In this document: positions 23,931-33,431 of the stretch, one piece after another | Layout: each line of letters starts with the position of its first letter | Position numbering within the stretch: the first letter of the stretch is position 1 | DNA from: Myxococcus xanthus | GTDB taxonomy: Bacteria > Myxococcota > Myxococcia > Myxococcales > Myxococcaceae | Length of the DNA: 47,391 bases | Assembly (NCBI RefSeq): GCF_900106535.1 | Contig: NZ_FNOH01000026.1 | Span: forward strand, 1-47,391 | Direction: 5' to 3' | The notes under the pieces: generated by a model | Told to the model about the DNA's origin: nothing | Databases searched by the model: none | Seen by the model: only the letters and a program-made list of their open reading frames with translations | Position numbers and translations under genes: made by a program

Positions 23931-26600
23931 GTGCGTACGCCCACCGACCGATACCTGCCGCCGCGCCCCGACGCTTCCTCCGCCGTCACGTCCCAGCGCG
24001 GGCGGGTGGTGGTCATCGCGCCCACGCGCGCCGCGTGCGAAACCATCGAGCTGGCGCTTGGGCTGGAGCTGCGCACGTACCTGGAGGAGCACCACGGCGA
24101 GCGCCTCCTCGAGCTGGCCCGGAGCGGTCAGGGGTTTGGCATCGTCGCGGGTACTGGCACGGGCAAGACGCTCGCCATCCGCTCCATCGCGGAGGAGCTC
24201 GTGGGCCGGCGGCCCCTGCGGGTGGCGGTGGTCAACCGCGAGCGGGAGGCCACCGCGCAGACGCCGCTCGCGGATGTGGCCATCGTCACCACCGGCATCG
24301 CGCGGCGCTGGTTCCAGGGCGGCGCCATCCGGCGCGAGGACACGCTCATCGTGGATGAAATCCACCAGACCTCCGCCGAACTGGAGCTGTGCCTGGCCTT
24401 GGGCAAGCGCGCGGGCTGCCGCTTCATCTGGCTGTCCGCCACCGTGGACCCGGCCTTCTACGCGCGCTACCTGGACAGCGCGGACGTGCTCCAGGTGTCC
24501 TCCTTCGAACCGAGGAAGGCGGCCCGGGTGGAGGTGGAGCGCCGTCAGCCGCTGTCCTTCCTCGACGAGGACTTCCTGCGGGAGGTGCAGCAGCAGGGGC
24601 GCGGCGTGGGCGTGTTCCTGGCCACGCGCGCGGGCGTGGAGGAGGCGGCGGCCCACGTGCGCGCGAACGCGCCGGAGCTCCATGCGGCGCACTACCACGG
24701 CGGCGAACCGCTGCGTGCCATCCGTCCCTTCCTGGAGGGCACGGCGCCCCGGCCCTTCGTCCTCGCGATGACGGCGGCGGGGCAGAGCGCGCTCAACGTG
24801 CCGGGGCTGGACACGGTCGTCATCGACGACATGCGCTTCACGAACCTGGTGGAGCGCGGCCGCAACGTCCTGACCCGCGTGCACCTGGGCAACAACGAAC
24901 TCTTGCAGATGGCGGGGCGCGTGCACGGGCGGGTGGAGGGCGGGCGCGTCTTCATCCTGAGCGACCGGCCGCTACACTTCGCCTCATTGAGGCCCACCGA
25001 GCCCGAGTTCCAACTCGCGGGCGAGCCGGAGCGGGTGGCGCTCACCGCCGCGGCCCTGGGCGTGCGGGCGGATGAGTTGGATTTGCCCGTGCCACTGGAC
25101 CGCAATGCCTATCGCCGGGCGCTCGCGAAGTTGCAGGCGCGCGGCATCGTGGACGCGGAAGGCCGGCTGTCCGACTACGGCCGCGCGGTGGAGGCCCTGC
25201 CCGTGGAGCGTCCGTGGGCGGAGCTCATCGTCAACGCGGAGGAGGCGCTGCTGCCGTTGCTCGCGGTGTGCAGCTCGGTGGAGTCGCTGCACAGGATGAC
25301 GCGCGAGGAGCGGAACCTGGACGGGCTGCTCGTGCCCGGCAGCGACCACCTGACCGCGTACAACCTCTACGCCGAGGCCTTCCGTGAAGCGGGCACGGTG
25401 GGGGAGGTGCAGGGGCTGCCGCGCCACGTCTTCCATGCGGAGAAGCTCGCGGCCTGGGCGGAGGTGCGTGGGGTGCTGGTGAAGGCCCTGGAGGACGCGG
25501 CGCTCGCGATGGCGAGCGTGTACCGGAGCGTGGGGCTGGCGCTGCCCGCGCGCATGCCCTTTGCGGACCCGCGCGCCCACCGGCGTTTCTGCGACCTGCT
25601 CGCACGCTTCATGCCCTTCGACCTGGTCATCGACGAGCGCACCGCCTGGGGCGAGGTCGCGCGCGTGTCGAAGACGAGCGTGTGTGGCAACCTGGGCGCG
25701 GTGGCGGGCACGCTGCGCTACTTCGCCGACCGCAACGGCGACTCGCAGGCCGGCATCGAGGGGACCCAGCTTCCCCAGTCACTGCTGCGCCGCTACGCCC
25801 GCCGCCATGCGGCGGCGCCGGTGTACGACGTGCGCTTCCGCTCGGTCGTGCTCGAAAAGCGGGTGGACTATTTCGGCTTCGAGCTCGAACGGGAAGTGGA
25901 GGTGCTGCGCGCCTGGGGGCCGGAGCTCGCCAAGGCGGCCCGGCACGCGCTCGCCGAGGCGCTGGCGCAGGGCGAAGCACCCCATCCCGCGGTGGACCGG
26001 CACCGGGTCGCCATCGCCGAGGTGCGCGAGCTGTGGCGACGCTCGGGAGGGACCACCGCGCCGCTGGGGTTGTCGGAGCTGACCGCGCTCTACGAGGCGC
26101 AGTTGGATGGGGTGGACACGCTCGACGACTTCAAGGAGCGCCCGCTGCGGCTCGAACTGGACGCGCTCGTGCCGCCCGAGATGCGTCAGGCGCTCCTGGC
26201 GCTCCCGGACACCGTGGAGGTGCGCGAGCAGGCGGTGCCGCTCGAATACGACGTGGAGAGACTGTCGGACGGAGCCCCGCGAGGCGTGGTGCGGCTGCAC
26301 CTGCCGGAGAAGCTCGCGCGCACGCTGGTGGAGGAGGAGCTGCCGCTGCTCGACCGTCCCCTGCGCTTCAGCGTGGCCAGGGGCCGGAGGGGCGTGCTCG
26401 AGGCTCGCTCGCTCCTCGAGCTCCAGGAGCTGCTCGACCGGCCCTGGATGCCGGACGAGATCGCCGAGGCCACCCGTGAGCGTTCACTCCCGCGACAGGA
26501 CCGGGAGCGCGGCGCCCCCAGGCCTGGGGAGTACCGGGGGCATCACGGCAAGGCACCCCGGAATGGAAGACGACCGGGCGGCGGCGGACGGCGGCGCTGA
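23931..26600 (+). CDS. DEAH-type superfamily 2 helicase
   Basis: About 889 residues from the proposed GTG at 23931. Motif I is GTGTGKT (74-80), motif II DEIH (142-145), motif III SAT (169-171), and the second RecA domain carries a motif VI-like QMAGRVHGR. The first 60 residues are a short N-terminal extension (YLPPRPDASSAV). The large C-terminal half (about 400-860) is all helical or mixed and unlike HrpA/HrpB. It probably remodels RNA or RNA-protein complexes, but the substrate is unknown. The start is uncertain: the frame opens at 23685 and 23820 offers an ATG; none has a good ribosome binding site. Confidence 0.8.
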   Translation: MRTPTDRYLPPRPDASSAVTSQRGRVVVIAPTRAACETIELALGLELRTYLEEHHGERLLELARSGQGFGIVAGTGTGKTLAIRSIAEELVGRRPLRVAVVNREREATAQTPLADVAIVTTGIARRWFQGGAIRREDTLIVDEIHQTSAELELCLALGKRAGCRFIWLSATVDPAFYARYLDSADVLQVSSFEPRKAARVEVERRQPLSFLDEDFLREVQQQGRGVGVFLATRAGVEEAAAHVRANAPELHAAHYHGGEPLRAIRPFLEGTAPRPFVLAMTAAGQSALNVPGLDTVVIDDMRFTNLVERGRNVLTRVHLGNNELLQMAGRVHGRVEGGRVFILSDRPLHFASLRPTEPEFQLAGEPERVALTAAALGVRADELDLPVPLDRNAYRRALAKLQARGIVDAEGRLSDYGRAVEALPVERPWAELIVNAEEALLPLLAVCSSVESLHRMTREERNLDGLLVPGSDHLTAYNLYAEAFREAGTVGEVQGLPRHVFHAEKLAAWAEVRGVLVKALEDAALAMASVYRSVGLALPARMPFADPRAHRRFCDLLARFMPFDLVIDERTAWGEVARVSKTSVCGNLGAVAGTLRYFADRNGDSQAGIEGTQLPQSLLRRYARRHAAAPVYDVRFRSVVLEKRVDYFGFELEREVEVLRAWGPELAKAARHALAEALAQGEAPHPAVDRHRVAIAEVRELWRRSGGTTAPLGLSELTALYEAQLDGVDTLDDFKERPLRLELDALVPPEMRQALLALPDTVEVREQAVPLEYDVERLSDGAPRGVVRLHLPEKLARTLVEEELPLLDRPLRFSVARGRRGVLEARSLLELQELLDRPWMPDEIAEATRERSLPRQDRERGAPRPGEYRGHHGKAPRNGRRPGGGGRRR

Positions 26601-26732
26601 CCTGACGCACGGGCAGGGCGCTCATCACGCATGGGGGGCCGTCCAGCGCCGGACGGTGGATACCGCTCGTCGAGCACCTCATGGGTGGAGCGCATCTCGA
26701 TGCCCTTCGGCTTGACGACGACATGGGCCGAG

Positions 26733-26843
26733 TCACTCACCCTCTCGCTGTCGGAACGCACCAGGCGTCACGCCCACGCTTCGCTTGAAGGCCTTACCGA
26801 AGGGACTTTCCGCGATGTGGGCCAGCCTGCTGACATGCATGTG
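26733..26843 (-). pseudogene. AraC-family regulator C-terminal remnant
   Basis: The minus-strand frame reads HMHVSRLAHIAESPFGKAFK then RSVGVTPGAFR and stops at 26733. That is the second helix-turn-helix and end of an AraC-type regulator (AF..AFKR...GVTPGAFR). Nothing of the rest of the gene is upstream, where the plus-strand serine hydrolase begins. It is a relic of about 35 codons. Confidence 0.65.
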
Positions 26844-26956
26844 GATTTGGCGCCACGCGCGAGGGGGCTCTCATTTTGCTGGCCGCGGCTGAGGGGAAAT
26901 GCGCGCTGGAGTCGTTTCCTGTTGGCGGTACCAACGTCAAGCAGGAGTTCTCGAGC

Positions 26957-28981
26957 ATGAAACCTTTCAGCATGAGGCCGCTACTGGCGGTCCTGTCAGT
27001 GCTGGTCGTATCCCTCGTGGGATGCGGGGTGCCAGAGGAAGAGTCCCGCGACTCTTCCAGCGCCGAGTCCCAGGCACTGGCCGGTCCATATGATGCCTGG
27101 GTTGCCCGCCACGGGCTCACCAACGCCCAATATCAGACGGAGTTCAATACGTGGGTGGGGCAAGGCTATCGTCTCTCCTATGTCAGCGGTTACGAAGAGG
27201 GGGGCAGTGCCCGTTACGCGGCCATCTGGGAGCAGACGAGCGGCCCCGCCTGGCGCGCCTTCCACGGGCTGACTTCCGCGCAGTATCAGACCACCGTCGT
27301 CAATCAAGACGCGCAGGGATACCGCCCGGTGGTGGTCAACGGGTACAGCGTCGGAGGCGTCGCCTACTTCGCGGTCATCTTCCACGTGGACAGTGGTGCC
27401 GCGTGGGTGGCCCGCCATGACCTGAGCGCGTCCCAGTACCAGACGGAGTTCAACACCTGGGCGGGGCAGGGCTACCGGCTCGTGCACGTGAGTGGCTACA
27501 CGTCCGGTGGCGCGGAGCGCTACGCGGCCATCTGGGAGCAGACGAGCGGCCCGGCCTGGCGGGCCTACCACGGGCTGACCGCGGCCCAGTACCAGTCCAC
27601 GTTCAATACCAACGCGGCCCAGGGTTACCAGCTCGCGAAGGTCAGCAGCTACAACGTGGGCGGCACGGACCGGTACGCGGCCATCTTCCAGGTTTCATCG
27701 GGGATTCCGACCGCCGCGCGTCATGGGCTCTCCTCCGCCGCGTATCAACAGGCCGTGACGGACCTCAAGAACCAGGGGTATCGCCCCGTCCTGGTGGCGG
27801 CGCACAACAATGGGAGCCAGCCCGAGTTCGCCCTGATTTGGCAGAACCTGACGTTCAGCGCGGCCGACCTGCAGCACATTGACGACACCGTCCAGCAGGC
27901 GATGACCAGCACGAACACCGTCGGACTGTCGCTGGCCATCACCCGCCACGGGCGCCTCGTGTTCGCCAAGGGGTATGGACTGGCCGACCGAACCAGCAAC
28001 ACGCCGGTCAACACCTCCCACCGCTTCCGCGTCGCCAGTGTGTCCAAGCCGATGACATCCATTGGCATCATGCGGCTGATTGAAAGCGGCCAGATCCGTC
28101 TGACGGACCGCGTCTTCGGCAGGGGCGGATTGCTTGGTGAGACGTTCGGCGCGCAGGGCACCTACGCGGACAGCCGCGTCCTGAACATCACGGTCCAGCA
28201 CCTGCTCGAGCACACCGCGGGCGCATGGGACAACGACGGCGCAGACGGCACGGGCGACCCCATGTTCATGAACACGGGCATGACGCACGCCCAGCTCATC
28301 CAATGGGTGTTGCAGAACGTGCCGCTCGAGTTCGCGCCTGGGACGACGTACCAGTATTCGAACTTCGGCTACAGCGTCCTTGGCCGCATCATCGAGCGGG
28401 TCACGGGCATGACCTATGACGCCTATATGCGCGCCAACGTGTTCACGCCCAGCGGCGCCACCAGCTTCGCAGTGGGGGGCGATACGTTGAGCGCGCGTCT
28501 GCCGAACGAGCCCGTCTACTACCAGCTTGGCACTGGAGCCTTCAGCCCGTACGGCATGCCGGTGCGTCGCATGGATGCGCACGGCGGCTGGGTCGTCACG
28601 CCCATCGATTTGCTGCGCGTCGCCGTGCGCGCGGATGGGTTCTCCACCGTCCCGGATCTGCTGAGCGCGAGCTCTCTCACCACGATGACCACACGCACGA
28701 CGGCGCTCGACACCTTGGGCAACTCCGTCAACTACGCCAAGGGCTGGTCGGTGAACAGCCTTCCCAACTGGTGGCACGGTGGCTACATCCCGGGCACCCG
28801 GGCCCTGTTGGTGCGCACCGATGACCGCTATGGGCCCAGCCGCTCCGAGGAGTTCACCTGGTCCGTCATGACCAACTCCAACAACAGCTCCGGTTCGGGC
28901 ACGCCCGACATCAACCTCGACAGCCTCATGTGGAACGTCGTGAATGGCGTCAGCGCCTGGCCCGCGCACGACCTGTTCTAA
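26957..28981 (+). CDS. BTRD1-repeat lipoprotein with a class C beta-lactamase domain
   Basis: A 674-residue lipoprotein starting at ATG 26957 with AGGAG upstream; the signal ends VVSLVGC. Residues about 45-295 are five repeats of some 49 residues (AWVARHGLTNAQYQTEFNTW, GQGYRL, VSGY, GGSARYAAIWE): bacterial tandem repeat domain 1. The C-terminal half is a beta-lactamase-family hydrolase with SVSK, YSN (in YQYSNFGY) and HGG motifs. Repeats and catalytic domain together occur in myxobacterial surface hydrolases; substrate unknown. The DNA repeats (near 27100, 27240, 27420, 27560) are similar enough to recombine. Confidence 0.88.
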   Translation: MKPFSMRPLLAVLSVLVVSLVGCGVPEEESRDSSSAESQALAGPYDAWVARHGLTNAQYQTEFNTWVGQGYRLSYVSGYEEGGSARYAAIWEQTSGPAWRAFHGLTSAQYQTTVVNQDAQGYRPVVVNGYSVGGVAYFAVIFHVDSGAAWVARHDLSASQYQTEFNTWAGQGYRLVHVSGYTSGGAERYAAIWEQTSGPAWRAYHGLTAAQYQSTFNTNAAQGYQLAKVSSYNVGGTDRYAAIFQVSSGIPTAARHGLSSAAYQQAVTDLKNQGYRPVLVAAHNNGSQPEFALIWQNLTFSAADLQHIDDTVQQAMTSTNTVGLSLAITRHGRLVFAKGYGLADRTSNTPVNTSHRFRVASVSKPMTSIGIMRLIESGQIRLTDRVFGRGGLLGETFGAQGTYADSRVLNITVQHLLEHTAGAWDNDGADGTGDPMFMNTGMTHAQLIQWVLQNVPLEFAPGTTYQYSNFGYSVLGRIIERVTGMTYDAYMRANVFTPSGATSFAVGGDTLSARLPNEPVYYQLGTGAFSPYGMPVRRMDAHGGWVVTPIDLLRVAVRADGFSTVPDLLSASSLTTMTTRTTALDTLGNSVNYAKGWSVNSLPNWWHGGYIPGTRALLVRTDDRYGPSRSEEFTWSVMTNSNNSSGSGTPDINLDSLMWNVVNGVSAWPAHDLF

Positions 28982-29489
28982 TCAGGGGCTCCGCCGGACT
29001 TTCCGGGAGGGCTCGTAGGACCGGCGAGGCTCGCAAGGGCCTCTGCCGGTCCGTGATGCATCTCACTGTACCACCAGCACGCTGGGTCCCTTGCTGAACG
29101 CACTGATTCACACCGGCTTGGGCCTGCGCCAGGTGAACGAATGGGGACCGACCGAGGCGCTGCCCGCCGCCAGCCGAAACTGGCCGAGGCGCGGGAGCGC
29201 CCCATGAAGTTGCTAGTGTCCGCGCGGCGCTAGACAAACACCGCGGCACTTCAGGAACAAGCCATTCACTGGCTTCGCTGGCCCGGGAGGACGGCCTCGA
29301 AGGCCTGTCGCTTCTGACCACGCGCCTCGTGGAGATGGGGAAGCAGGAAGAGGCGCGCGAGCGGATGGACGGAGCACCAAGACCGCCGCGACGGGAGACT
29401 CAGAAGCAAGACTCCCCGGCAACACGCGCCAGTGGATGATTTCATCCGGGTAGAATTGACCCGGGTTTTCACCCGGGTAATATTCGGCC
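28982..29489. other. 508-bp gap with a possible TPR-like remnant
   Basis: A plus-strand frame around 29255-29430 reads LAREDGLEGLSLLTTRLVEM then GKQEEARERMDG and ends in TGA. It looks like the tail of a helical repeat protein without its start. Otherwise nothing is supported except the operator cluster at its right end. Confidence 0.4.
29444..29478. promoter_or_regulatory. cluster of ACCCGGGT palindromes upstream of the DUF2239 operon
   Basis: Two perfect copies of the 8-bp palindrome ACCCGGGT (29459-29466 and 29471-29478) lie 12 bp apart, and a one-mismatch copy ATCCGGGT (29444-29451) lies 15 bp further upstream. All sit in the 46 bases before the first gene of the operon. The helical spacing of the perfect pair (about one turn) suits a regulator binding on one face. 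The bound protein is unknown; autoregulation by the operon is possible. Confidence 0.55.
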
Positions 29490-30107
29490 ATGCTCGAACC
29501 TCCGACACCTGGGATGCCCACGACTTCGACCACCTGGACCGCCTTCGCGGGACAGCGCCTGATTGCCTCCGGCCCTCCGGCTGACGTCATCCTCGCGGCC
29601 CGCCGCGCGCTGGACACCGGGGAGTCCGCGCCGCTGTTGCTCTTCGACGACACCACGGGCCGGACCGTGGACTTCCACCTTCGTGGCTCGCGCGAGGAGC
29701 TACTGGCCCGCCTTCAGCCCGCGCCTGCCCCCACGGAAGAAGACACCGGGCCTCGGAGCCCCGGCAGGCCGAAACTGGGCGTGGTGGCGCGCGAGGTGAC
29801 CCTGCTTCCACGGCACTGGGAGTGGTTGGCCTCGCAACCGGGCGGTGCCTCCGTCGCGCTGCGCAAGTTGGTGGAGGCCGCGCGCGCGAGCAGCGGCGAC
29901 ACCGACCGGCACCGTCAGGCCCAAGTCGCGGCGGACCGCTTCATGACCACGATGGCCGGCAACCTGCCCGGCTACGAGAAGGCCGCCCGCGCGCTCTACG
30001 CTGGGCACCGCGCCCGGTTCAATCAGTGGACCCGAAGCTGGCCGGACGACCTCAGGAATCACGCGCGCCGGCTGGCCGCGCCCGCGTTCGGAAAGGTGAC
30101 GCCATGA
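29490..30107 (+). CDS. DUF2239-family protein
   Basis: A 205-residue protein. The N-terminal part (FAGQRLIASG, DVILAARRAL, LLLFDDTTGRTVDF) and the central RPKLGVVAREVTLLPRHWEW plus GGASVALRKLVEAAR are diagnostic for DUF2239, a family of unknown function that often neighbours oxidoreductase genes. The basic central helix could bind DNA. The next gene's ATG overlaps its stop (ATGA at 30104-30107), so the two are co-transcribed and translationally coupled. ATG at 29490 is used here; a second in-frame ATG (residue 9) is also possible. Confidence 0.85.
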   Translation: MLEPPTPGMPTTSTTWTAFAGQRLIASGPPADVILAARRALDTGESAPLLLFDDTTGRTVDFHLRGSREELLARLQPAPAPTEEDTGPRSPGRPKLGVVAREVTLLPRHWEWLASQPGGASVALRKLVEAARASSGDTDRHRQAQVAADRFMTTMAGNLPGYEKAARALYAGHRARFNQWTRSWPDDLRNHARRLAAPAFGKVTP

Positions 30108-31129
30108 GCACGACGTCCAATCGTCAGTGGGTGCTGAAGACCCGTCCCCGGGAAGCGGTGTCCGAAGACTGCTTCGAGTGGCGCGAGGGGCCCGTGCCGA
30201 CGCCAGGCCCGGGTGAGGCGCTGGTCCGCGTCACCTGGCTCGCCATCGAGCCCACCCAGCGCACCTGGCTCAATGCAAATGCGACGTACATCCAGCCCGT
30301 CGCGCTCGGTGAGGTGATGCGGGGCGCAGGCGTGGGCCTGGTCATCGCGTCCCGAACCGAGCGGCTGGCGGTGGGTGACTGGGTGGCCGGGCTCACCGGT
30401 TGGCAGGACTATGTACTGACCGGCGACGCGGGGCTCTTCGGCCTCAACAAGGTACCGGACGGCGTCGCTCCGAAGGCGATGCTGAACCTCTATGGCGCGA
30501 GCGGGCTGACGGCGTACTTCGGCATCACCGAGGTGGGCCGCGTTGCGCCGGGAGAGACAGTTCTGGTGTCCGCCGCCGCGGGCAGCGTGGGCTCCATCGC
30601 GGGGCAGGTGGCCCGGCTCCGGGGCTGCCGTGTCATTGGCATCGCGGGAGGGCCGCACAAGGCCGAATGGGTCACCCGCACCGCGCGCTTCGATGCCTGC
30701 ATCGACTACAAGTCTGAAGACATCCGGGCGCGGCTTCGCGCCCTGGCGCCTCAAGGCGTGGACGTCGTCTTCGACAACGTGGGGGGCCACGTCCTGGAAG
30801 CCGCGCTGGACCACCTCGCCCGAGGCGCGCGGGTGGTGCTCTCCGGCAGCGTGGCCTCGGGATACAAGGACGGTGACTACGGCACCGCGCCGCGCAACTA
30901 CATGCAGCTCGGCTTCAAGCGAGCGCGGATGGAGGGCTTCATCTTCCTCGACTACGTCTCGCGCTTTCCTGAGGCTTTTCGCGAGCTGGCGGCTTGGGAC
31001 GCCCAGGGCGCGCTCCATTGCGCGGAGTCCATCGCGGAAGGCTTGGAGCAGGCCCCCTCTGCCCTGCGAGGACTCTTCGAAGGCCGCAACGTGGGCAAGC
31101 AGCTCGTGCGCGTCACCTCAATCCCCTGA
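30104..31129 (+). CDS. NADP-dependent zinc-free MDR-family oxidoreductase
   Basis: A 341-residue medium-chain reductase without the zinc ligands of alcohol dehydrogenases. The cofactor loop is VSAAAGSVGSIAGQ (GxGxxG-like) and YKSED, with FDNVGGHVLEAAL and RVVLSGSVASGY later. This fits the leukotriene B4 12-hydroxydehydrogenase/CurA-like group that reduces activated double bonds with NADPH. It overlaps the DUF2239 gene by four bases and shares its upstream palindromes. Confidence 0.9.
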   Translation: MSTTSNRQWVLKTRPREAVSEDCFEWREGPVPTPGPGEALVRVTWLAIEPTQRTWLNANATYIQPVALGEVMRGAGVGLVIASRTERLAVGDWVAGLTGWQDYVLTGDAGLFGLNKVPDGVAPKAMLNLYGASGLTAYFGITEVGRVAPGETVLVSAAAGSVGSIAGQVARLRGCRVIGIAGGPHKAEWVTRTARFDACIDYKSEDIRARLRALAPQGVDVVFDNVGGHVLEAALDHLARGARVVLSGSVASGYKDGDYGTAPRNYMQLGFKRARMEGFIFLDYVSRFPEAFRELAAWDAQGALHCAESIAEGLEQAPSALRGLFEGRNVGKQLVRVTSIP

Positions 31130-31758
31130 TCCCCAACGGCATCTGGAAGAACGTCACACGTCGCCGAACGGCGCCACCTGCTTGTTCAGCCAGACGGCAT
31201 CCCGCTTCCCGCCCCCCTCGGTGAGCTGCAGGAACGTCTCACGTAGCAACGCGACCTGCTGGCCGAAGAGCCCCTTGCGGAAGTCGGGTATCCGGCAGAC
31301 CTGGAGCATAGGAAGGATGGAAGGCCTGTTGAGAGGTGGCGGACTGGAGCGCAAGAGCGGAGGAGGGCTTCAGAGGAGGCAACGTCCCTGACACATGGGC
31401 CCTGGTGTTCATCCGAAACGTGAGGCGCCGTGCGCGCCGCTGTCCGTCAGGGTTGGATTCCAAGGATAGGTGTGAGCAACGGTGGCGCGGGTGGCGCGTC
31501 CGCGCCCAGGACGTCATGGCCTCAAGTCGCGGAGGTGACCGGGAACCCGCGCAGAACCCGCGCCGGCACACCCGCGGGTGTCTCCCAATGGGCGCTGGGC
31601 GGCATGCCTGGCAGGGCAGACGGGAGGTGTGCGCACCCCGGACGCGGGCACTTCCTCCCGCTTCGACCTCTTCCTGTTCGAGCTCGCCCCCCGCGCTCGA
31701 TGAGACCGGAGGCAACTCGCAGGCTGTTGAAGCAGCGGCCTGCACGGAGTCGCGAGCG
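31130..31758. other. 629-bp gap, one possible gene remnant
   Basis: On the minus strand, 31154-31300, a frame reads FRKGLFGQQVALLRETFLQL and then LNKQVAPFGDV to a stop, protein-like but without any start or family I can name. The rest shows only shadow frames. Confidence 0.4.
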
Positions 31759-32640
31759 TCAGTCTTGAGTCAGGGTCCGGAACACGGCCGGCAGTTCCTG
31801 GTCCCCCAGTCCCGCACTGACGGCTCGCTTGTAGTTGTCGAGCAGCTCCTTAGGGAAGCGTGCGCTGATGCGGGCGTCCTGGCTCAGCCGGACGATGTGT
31901 TCGATTGCGGCGACGTGGGTGTTGAGACTGCACTGGTCGCCTGAGAAGCCATTCTTCTCAATCATGTCCTGCGCGGCGTCGGCGGTGACGGAAATCAGGC
32001 CGAGGAAGGAGTTCTTCTGGGCGAAGAGAGCCTTCGGGTCCAGGCCTTCCGCCTTGCACATGGCCGCCGCGTGCAGGAACGCCAGGGAGCCGCCGTAATA
32101 GGCCTCGAGAATCGCGCAGTCGAGCGTCGCGGCAGCGCCAATCTTCTCGTCGACGTACACGGAGTTCTTGGCAATCGCCTGGAGGGTCTCGACGTGCCGG
32201 TCGAAGATGCCGCGCGCCCCTGCGTAATAGACGGTCGCGTACTCGGTGGCGACGAAACTCGGGTAGGCGAGGATCGCGGCATCCAGGTAGTCCACGCCGT
32301 GGGCCTGGGCCCACGCCAGCCCCTCGCGCGCGTCCGCGGGTGAGCCACTGGTGAGCTGAACGAGCGTCGTTCCAGTCAGTGCCGCCGCGACGCCCCTCTC
32401 CGAGAGCACCTCGGCGGCGGCAGCGTAGTTGGAGAGGGAGACGACGACGAGCTCGCGTCCCGATACGGCCTCGACGAGGCTGTCGAAGGCACGGGTGCCA
32501 CCACCGACAGCGGAAGCCTTGCCGGGAGTCCTGTTCCAGACCGCGACGTCGTGGCCCGCCGAGGCGAAGGCTCGCGCCAGTGCGCTTCCCATGAGACCAC
32601 AACCCACCACCGCCATCTTCGCTGAACGAATCGGGTGCAT
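31759..32640 (-). CDS. NAD(P)-dependent reductase of the beta-hydroxyacid dehydrogenase/imine reductase type
   Basis: A 293-residue protein; ATG 32640 has GAGG seven bases upstream. The Rossmann motif is VVGCGLMGSALARAF (residues 10-24), with WNRT after beta-2 (Arg suggests NADP). The C-terminal half is helical, with LDCAILEAYYGGSLAFL as the interdomain helix. The GLMG start and this helix resemble bacterial imine reductases, and the usual Lys of beta-hydroxyacid dehydrogenases is not evident. Substrate unknown. Confidence 0.8.
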   Translation of the reverse strand: MHPIRSAKMAVVGCGLMGSALARAFASAGHDVAVWNRTPGKASAVGGGTRAFDSLVEAVSGRELVVVSLSNYAAAAEVLSERGVAAALTGTTLVQLTSGSPADAREGLAWAQAHGVDYLDAAILAYPSFVATEYATVYYAGARGIFDRHVETLQAIAKNSVYVDEKIGAAATLDCAILEAYYGGSLAFLHAAAMCKAEGLDPKALFAQKNSFLGLISVTADAAQDMIEKNGFSGDQCSLNTHVAAIEHIVRLSQDARISARFPKELLDNYKRAVSAGLGDQELPAVFRTLTQD

Positions 32641-32702
32641 GTGCAACCTCGTTTGGACTCCAGGTTGTACGGTAACCCCGAAACGTGAAGCCCGCCCATC
32701 CC

Positions 32703-33431
32703 TCAGTGAACCGGGCGAACGGGTGGAGCGGGCGTCAACACCAACCCATCCAGGACACCATATGCATAGGCCACCGCGAAGGCATAGGCTCCCACCAGGT
32801 ACGTCACGTTGAGCGTCCGCGCCGTCCCCGCGTCGCTCGCGCTATACCGGCCGTCTGGTCCGCGCAGCGAGAGCGAGGTCCCCAGGGAGATTCCCGCCGC
32901 CGCGAGTCCCAACCCCTGCGTCACCGCCAGCACCGTGCCCATCCCTGAACGCCCGTGCTTGAAGTGCCCCACGCCCAAGGGCGCCAGATACCAGGCACGG
33001 GTCAGCGCTGGCGAGGTGGGCACCTCGTCTGCGCGGATGGGGGCGACGATGGGGGAGGGCGCTGGAAACAGCCGAGGACTCCGCTCGGCGCGCAGTTCCC
33101 CGATGCGTGTCTGGTGTTGGGCACGCGCGCGCTCGACGAAGGCGAGGAAGTCCGGTGGATACAGCAGCGGGTCCAGCGCCGAGTCGCCGTGAACGGCCAG
33201 CCCTCGCACCACCTCGTCCTCCGCGCGGGCCAGCTCCTCCTGTGCGTGATAGGTGGCTGCGAGCAGCAGGTGCGCCTCCGCTTCCAACGCCTCTCCGTCG
33301 AGCCGCAGCGGATAGAGCAGGGACTCCAGCTCGGCGCGGGCCTTGGGCAGCTCGCCGGATTGGTAGGCACCGCGCGCGCTGTCGAGCGGGGACGCCGCGA
33401 GTACCATCAGCATCAAGGCCGCGCCCATCAT
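32703..33431 (-). CDS. secreted or membrane protein with TPR-like N-terminus
   Basis: A 242-residue protein. Its ATGATG start overlaps the kinase TGA at 33430-33428, so it is the last gene of the kinase operon. A signal peptide (to LAASPLDS) precedes a helical TPR-like segment (ARGAYQSGELPKARAELESL). Near the C-terminus two hydrophobic stretches (GTVLAVTQGLGLAAAGISLG and YLVGAYAFAVAYAYG) suggest membrane insertion. Similar two-gene kinase-TPR arrangements are common in myxobacteria; the protein may be the kinase's output or partner. Confidence 0.75.
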   Translation of the reverse strand: MMGAALMLMVLAASPLDSARGAYQSGELPKARAELESLLYPLRLDGEALEAEAHLLLAATYHAQEELARAEDEVVRGLAVHGDSALDPLLYPPDFLAFVERARAQHQTRIGELRAERSPRLFPAPSPIVAPIRADEVPTSPALTRAWYLAPLGVGHFKHGRSGMGTVLAVTQGLGLAAAGISLGTSLSLRGPDGRYSASDAGTARTLNVTYLVGAYAFAVAYAYGVLDGLVLTPAPPVRPVH

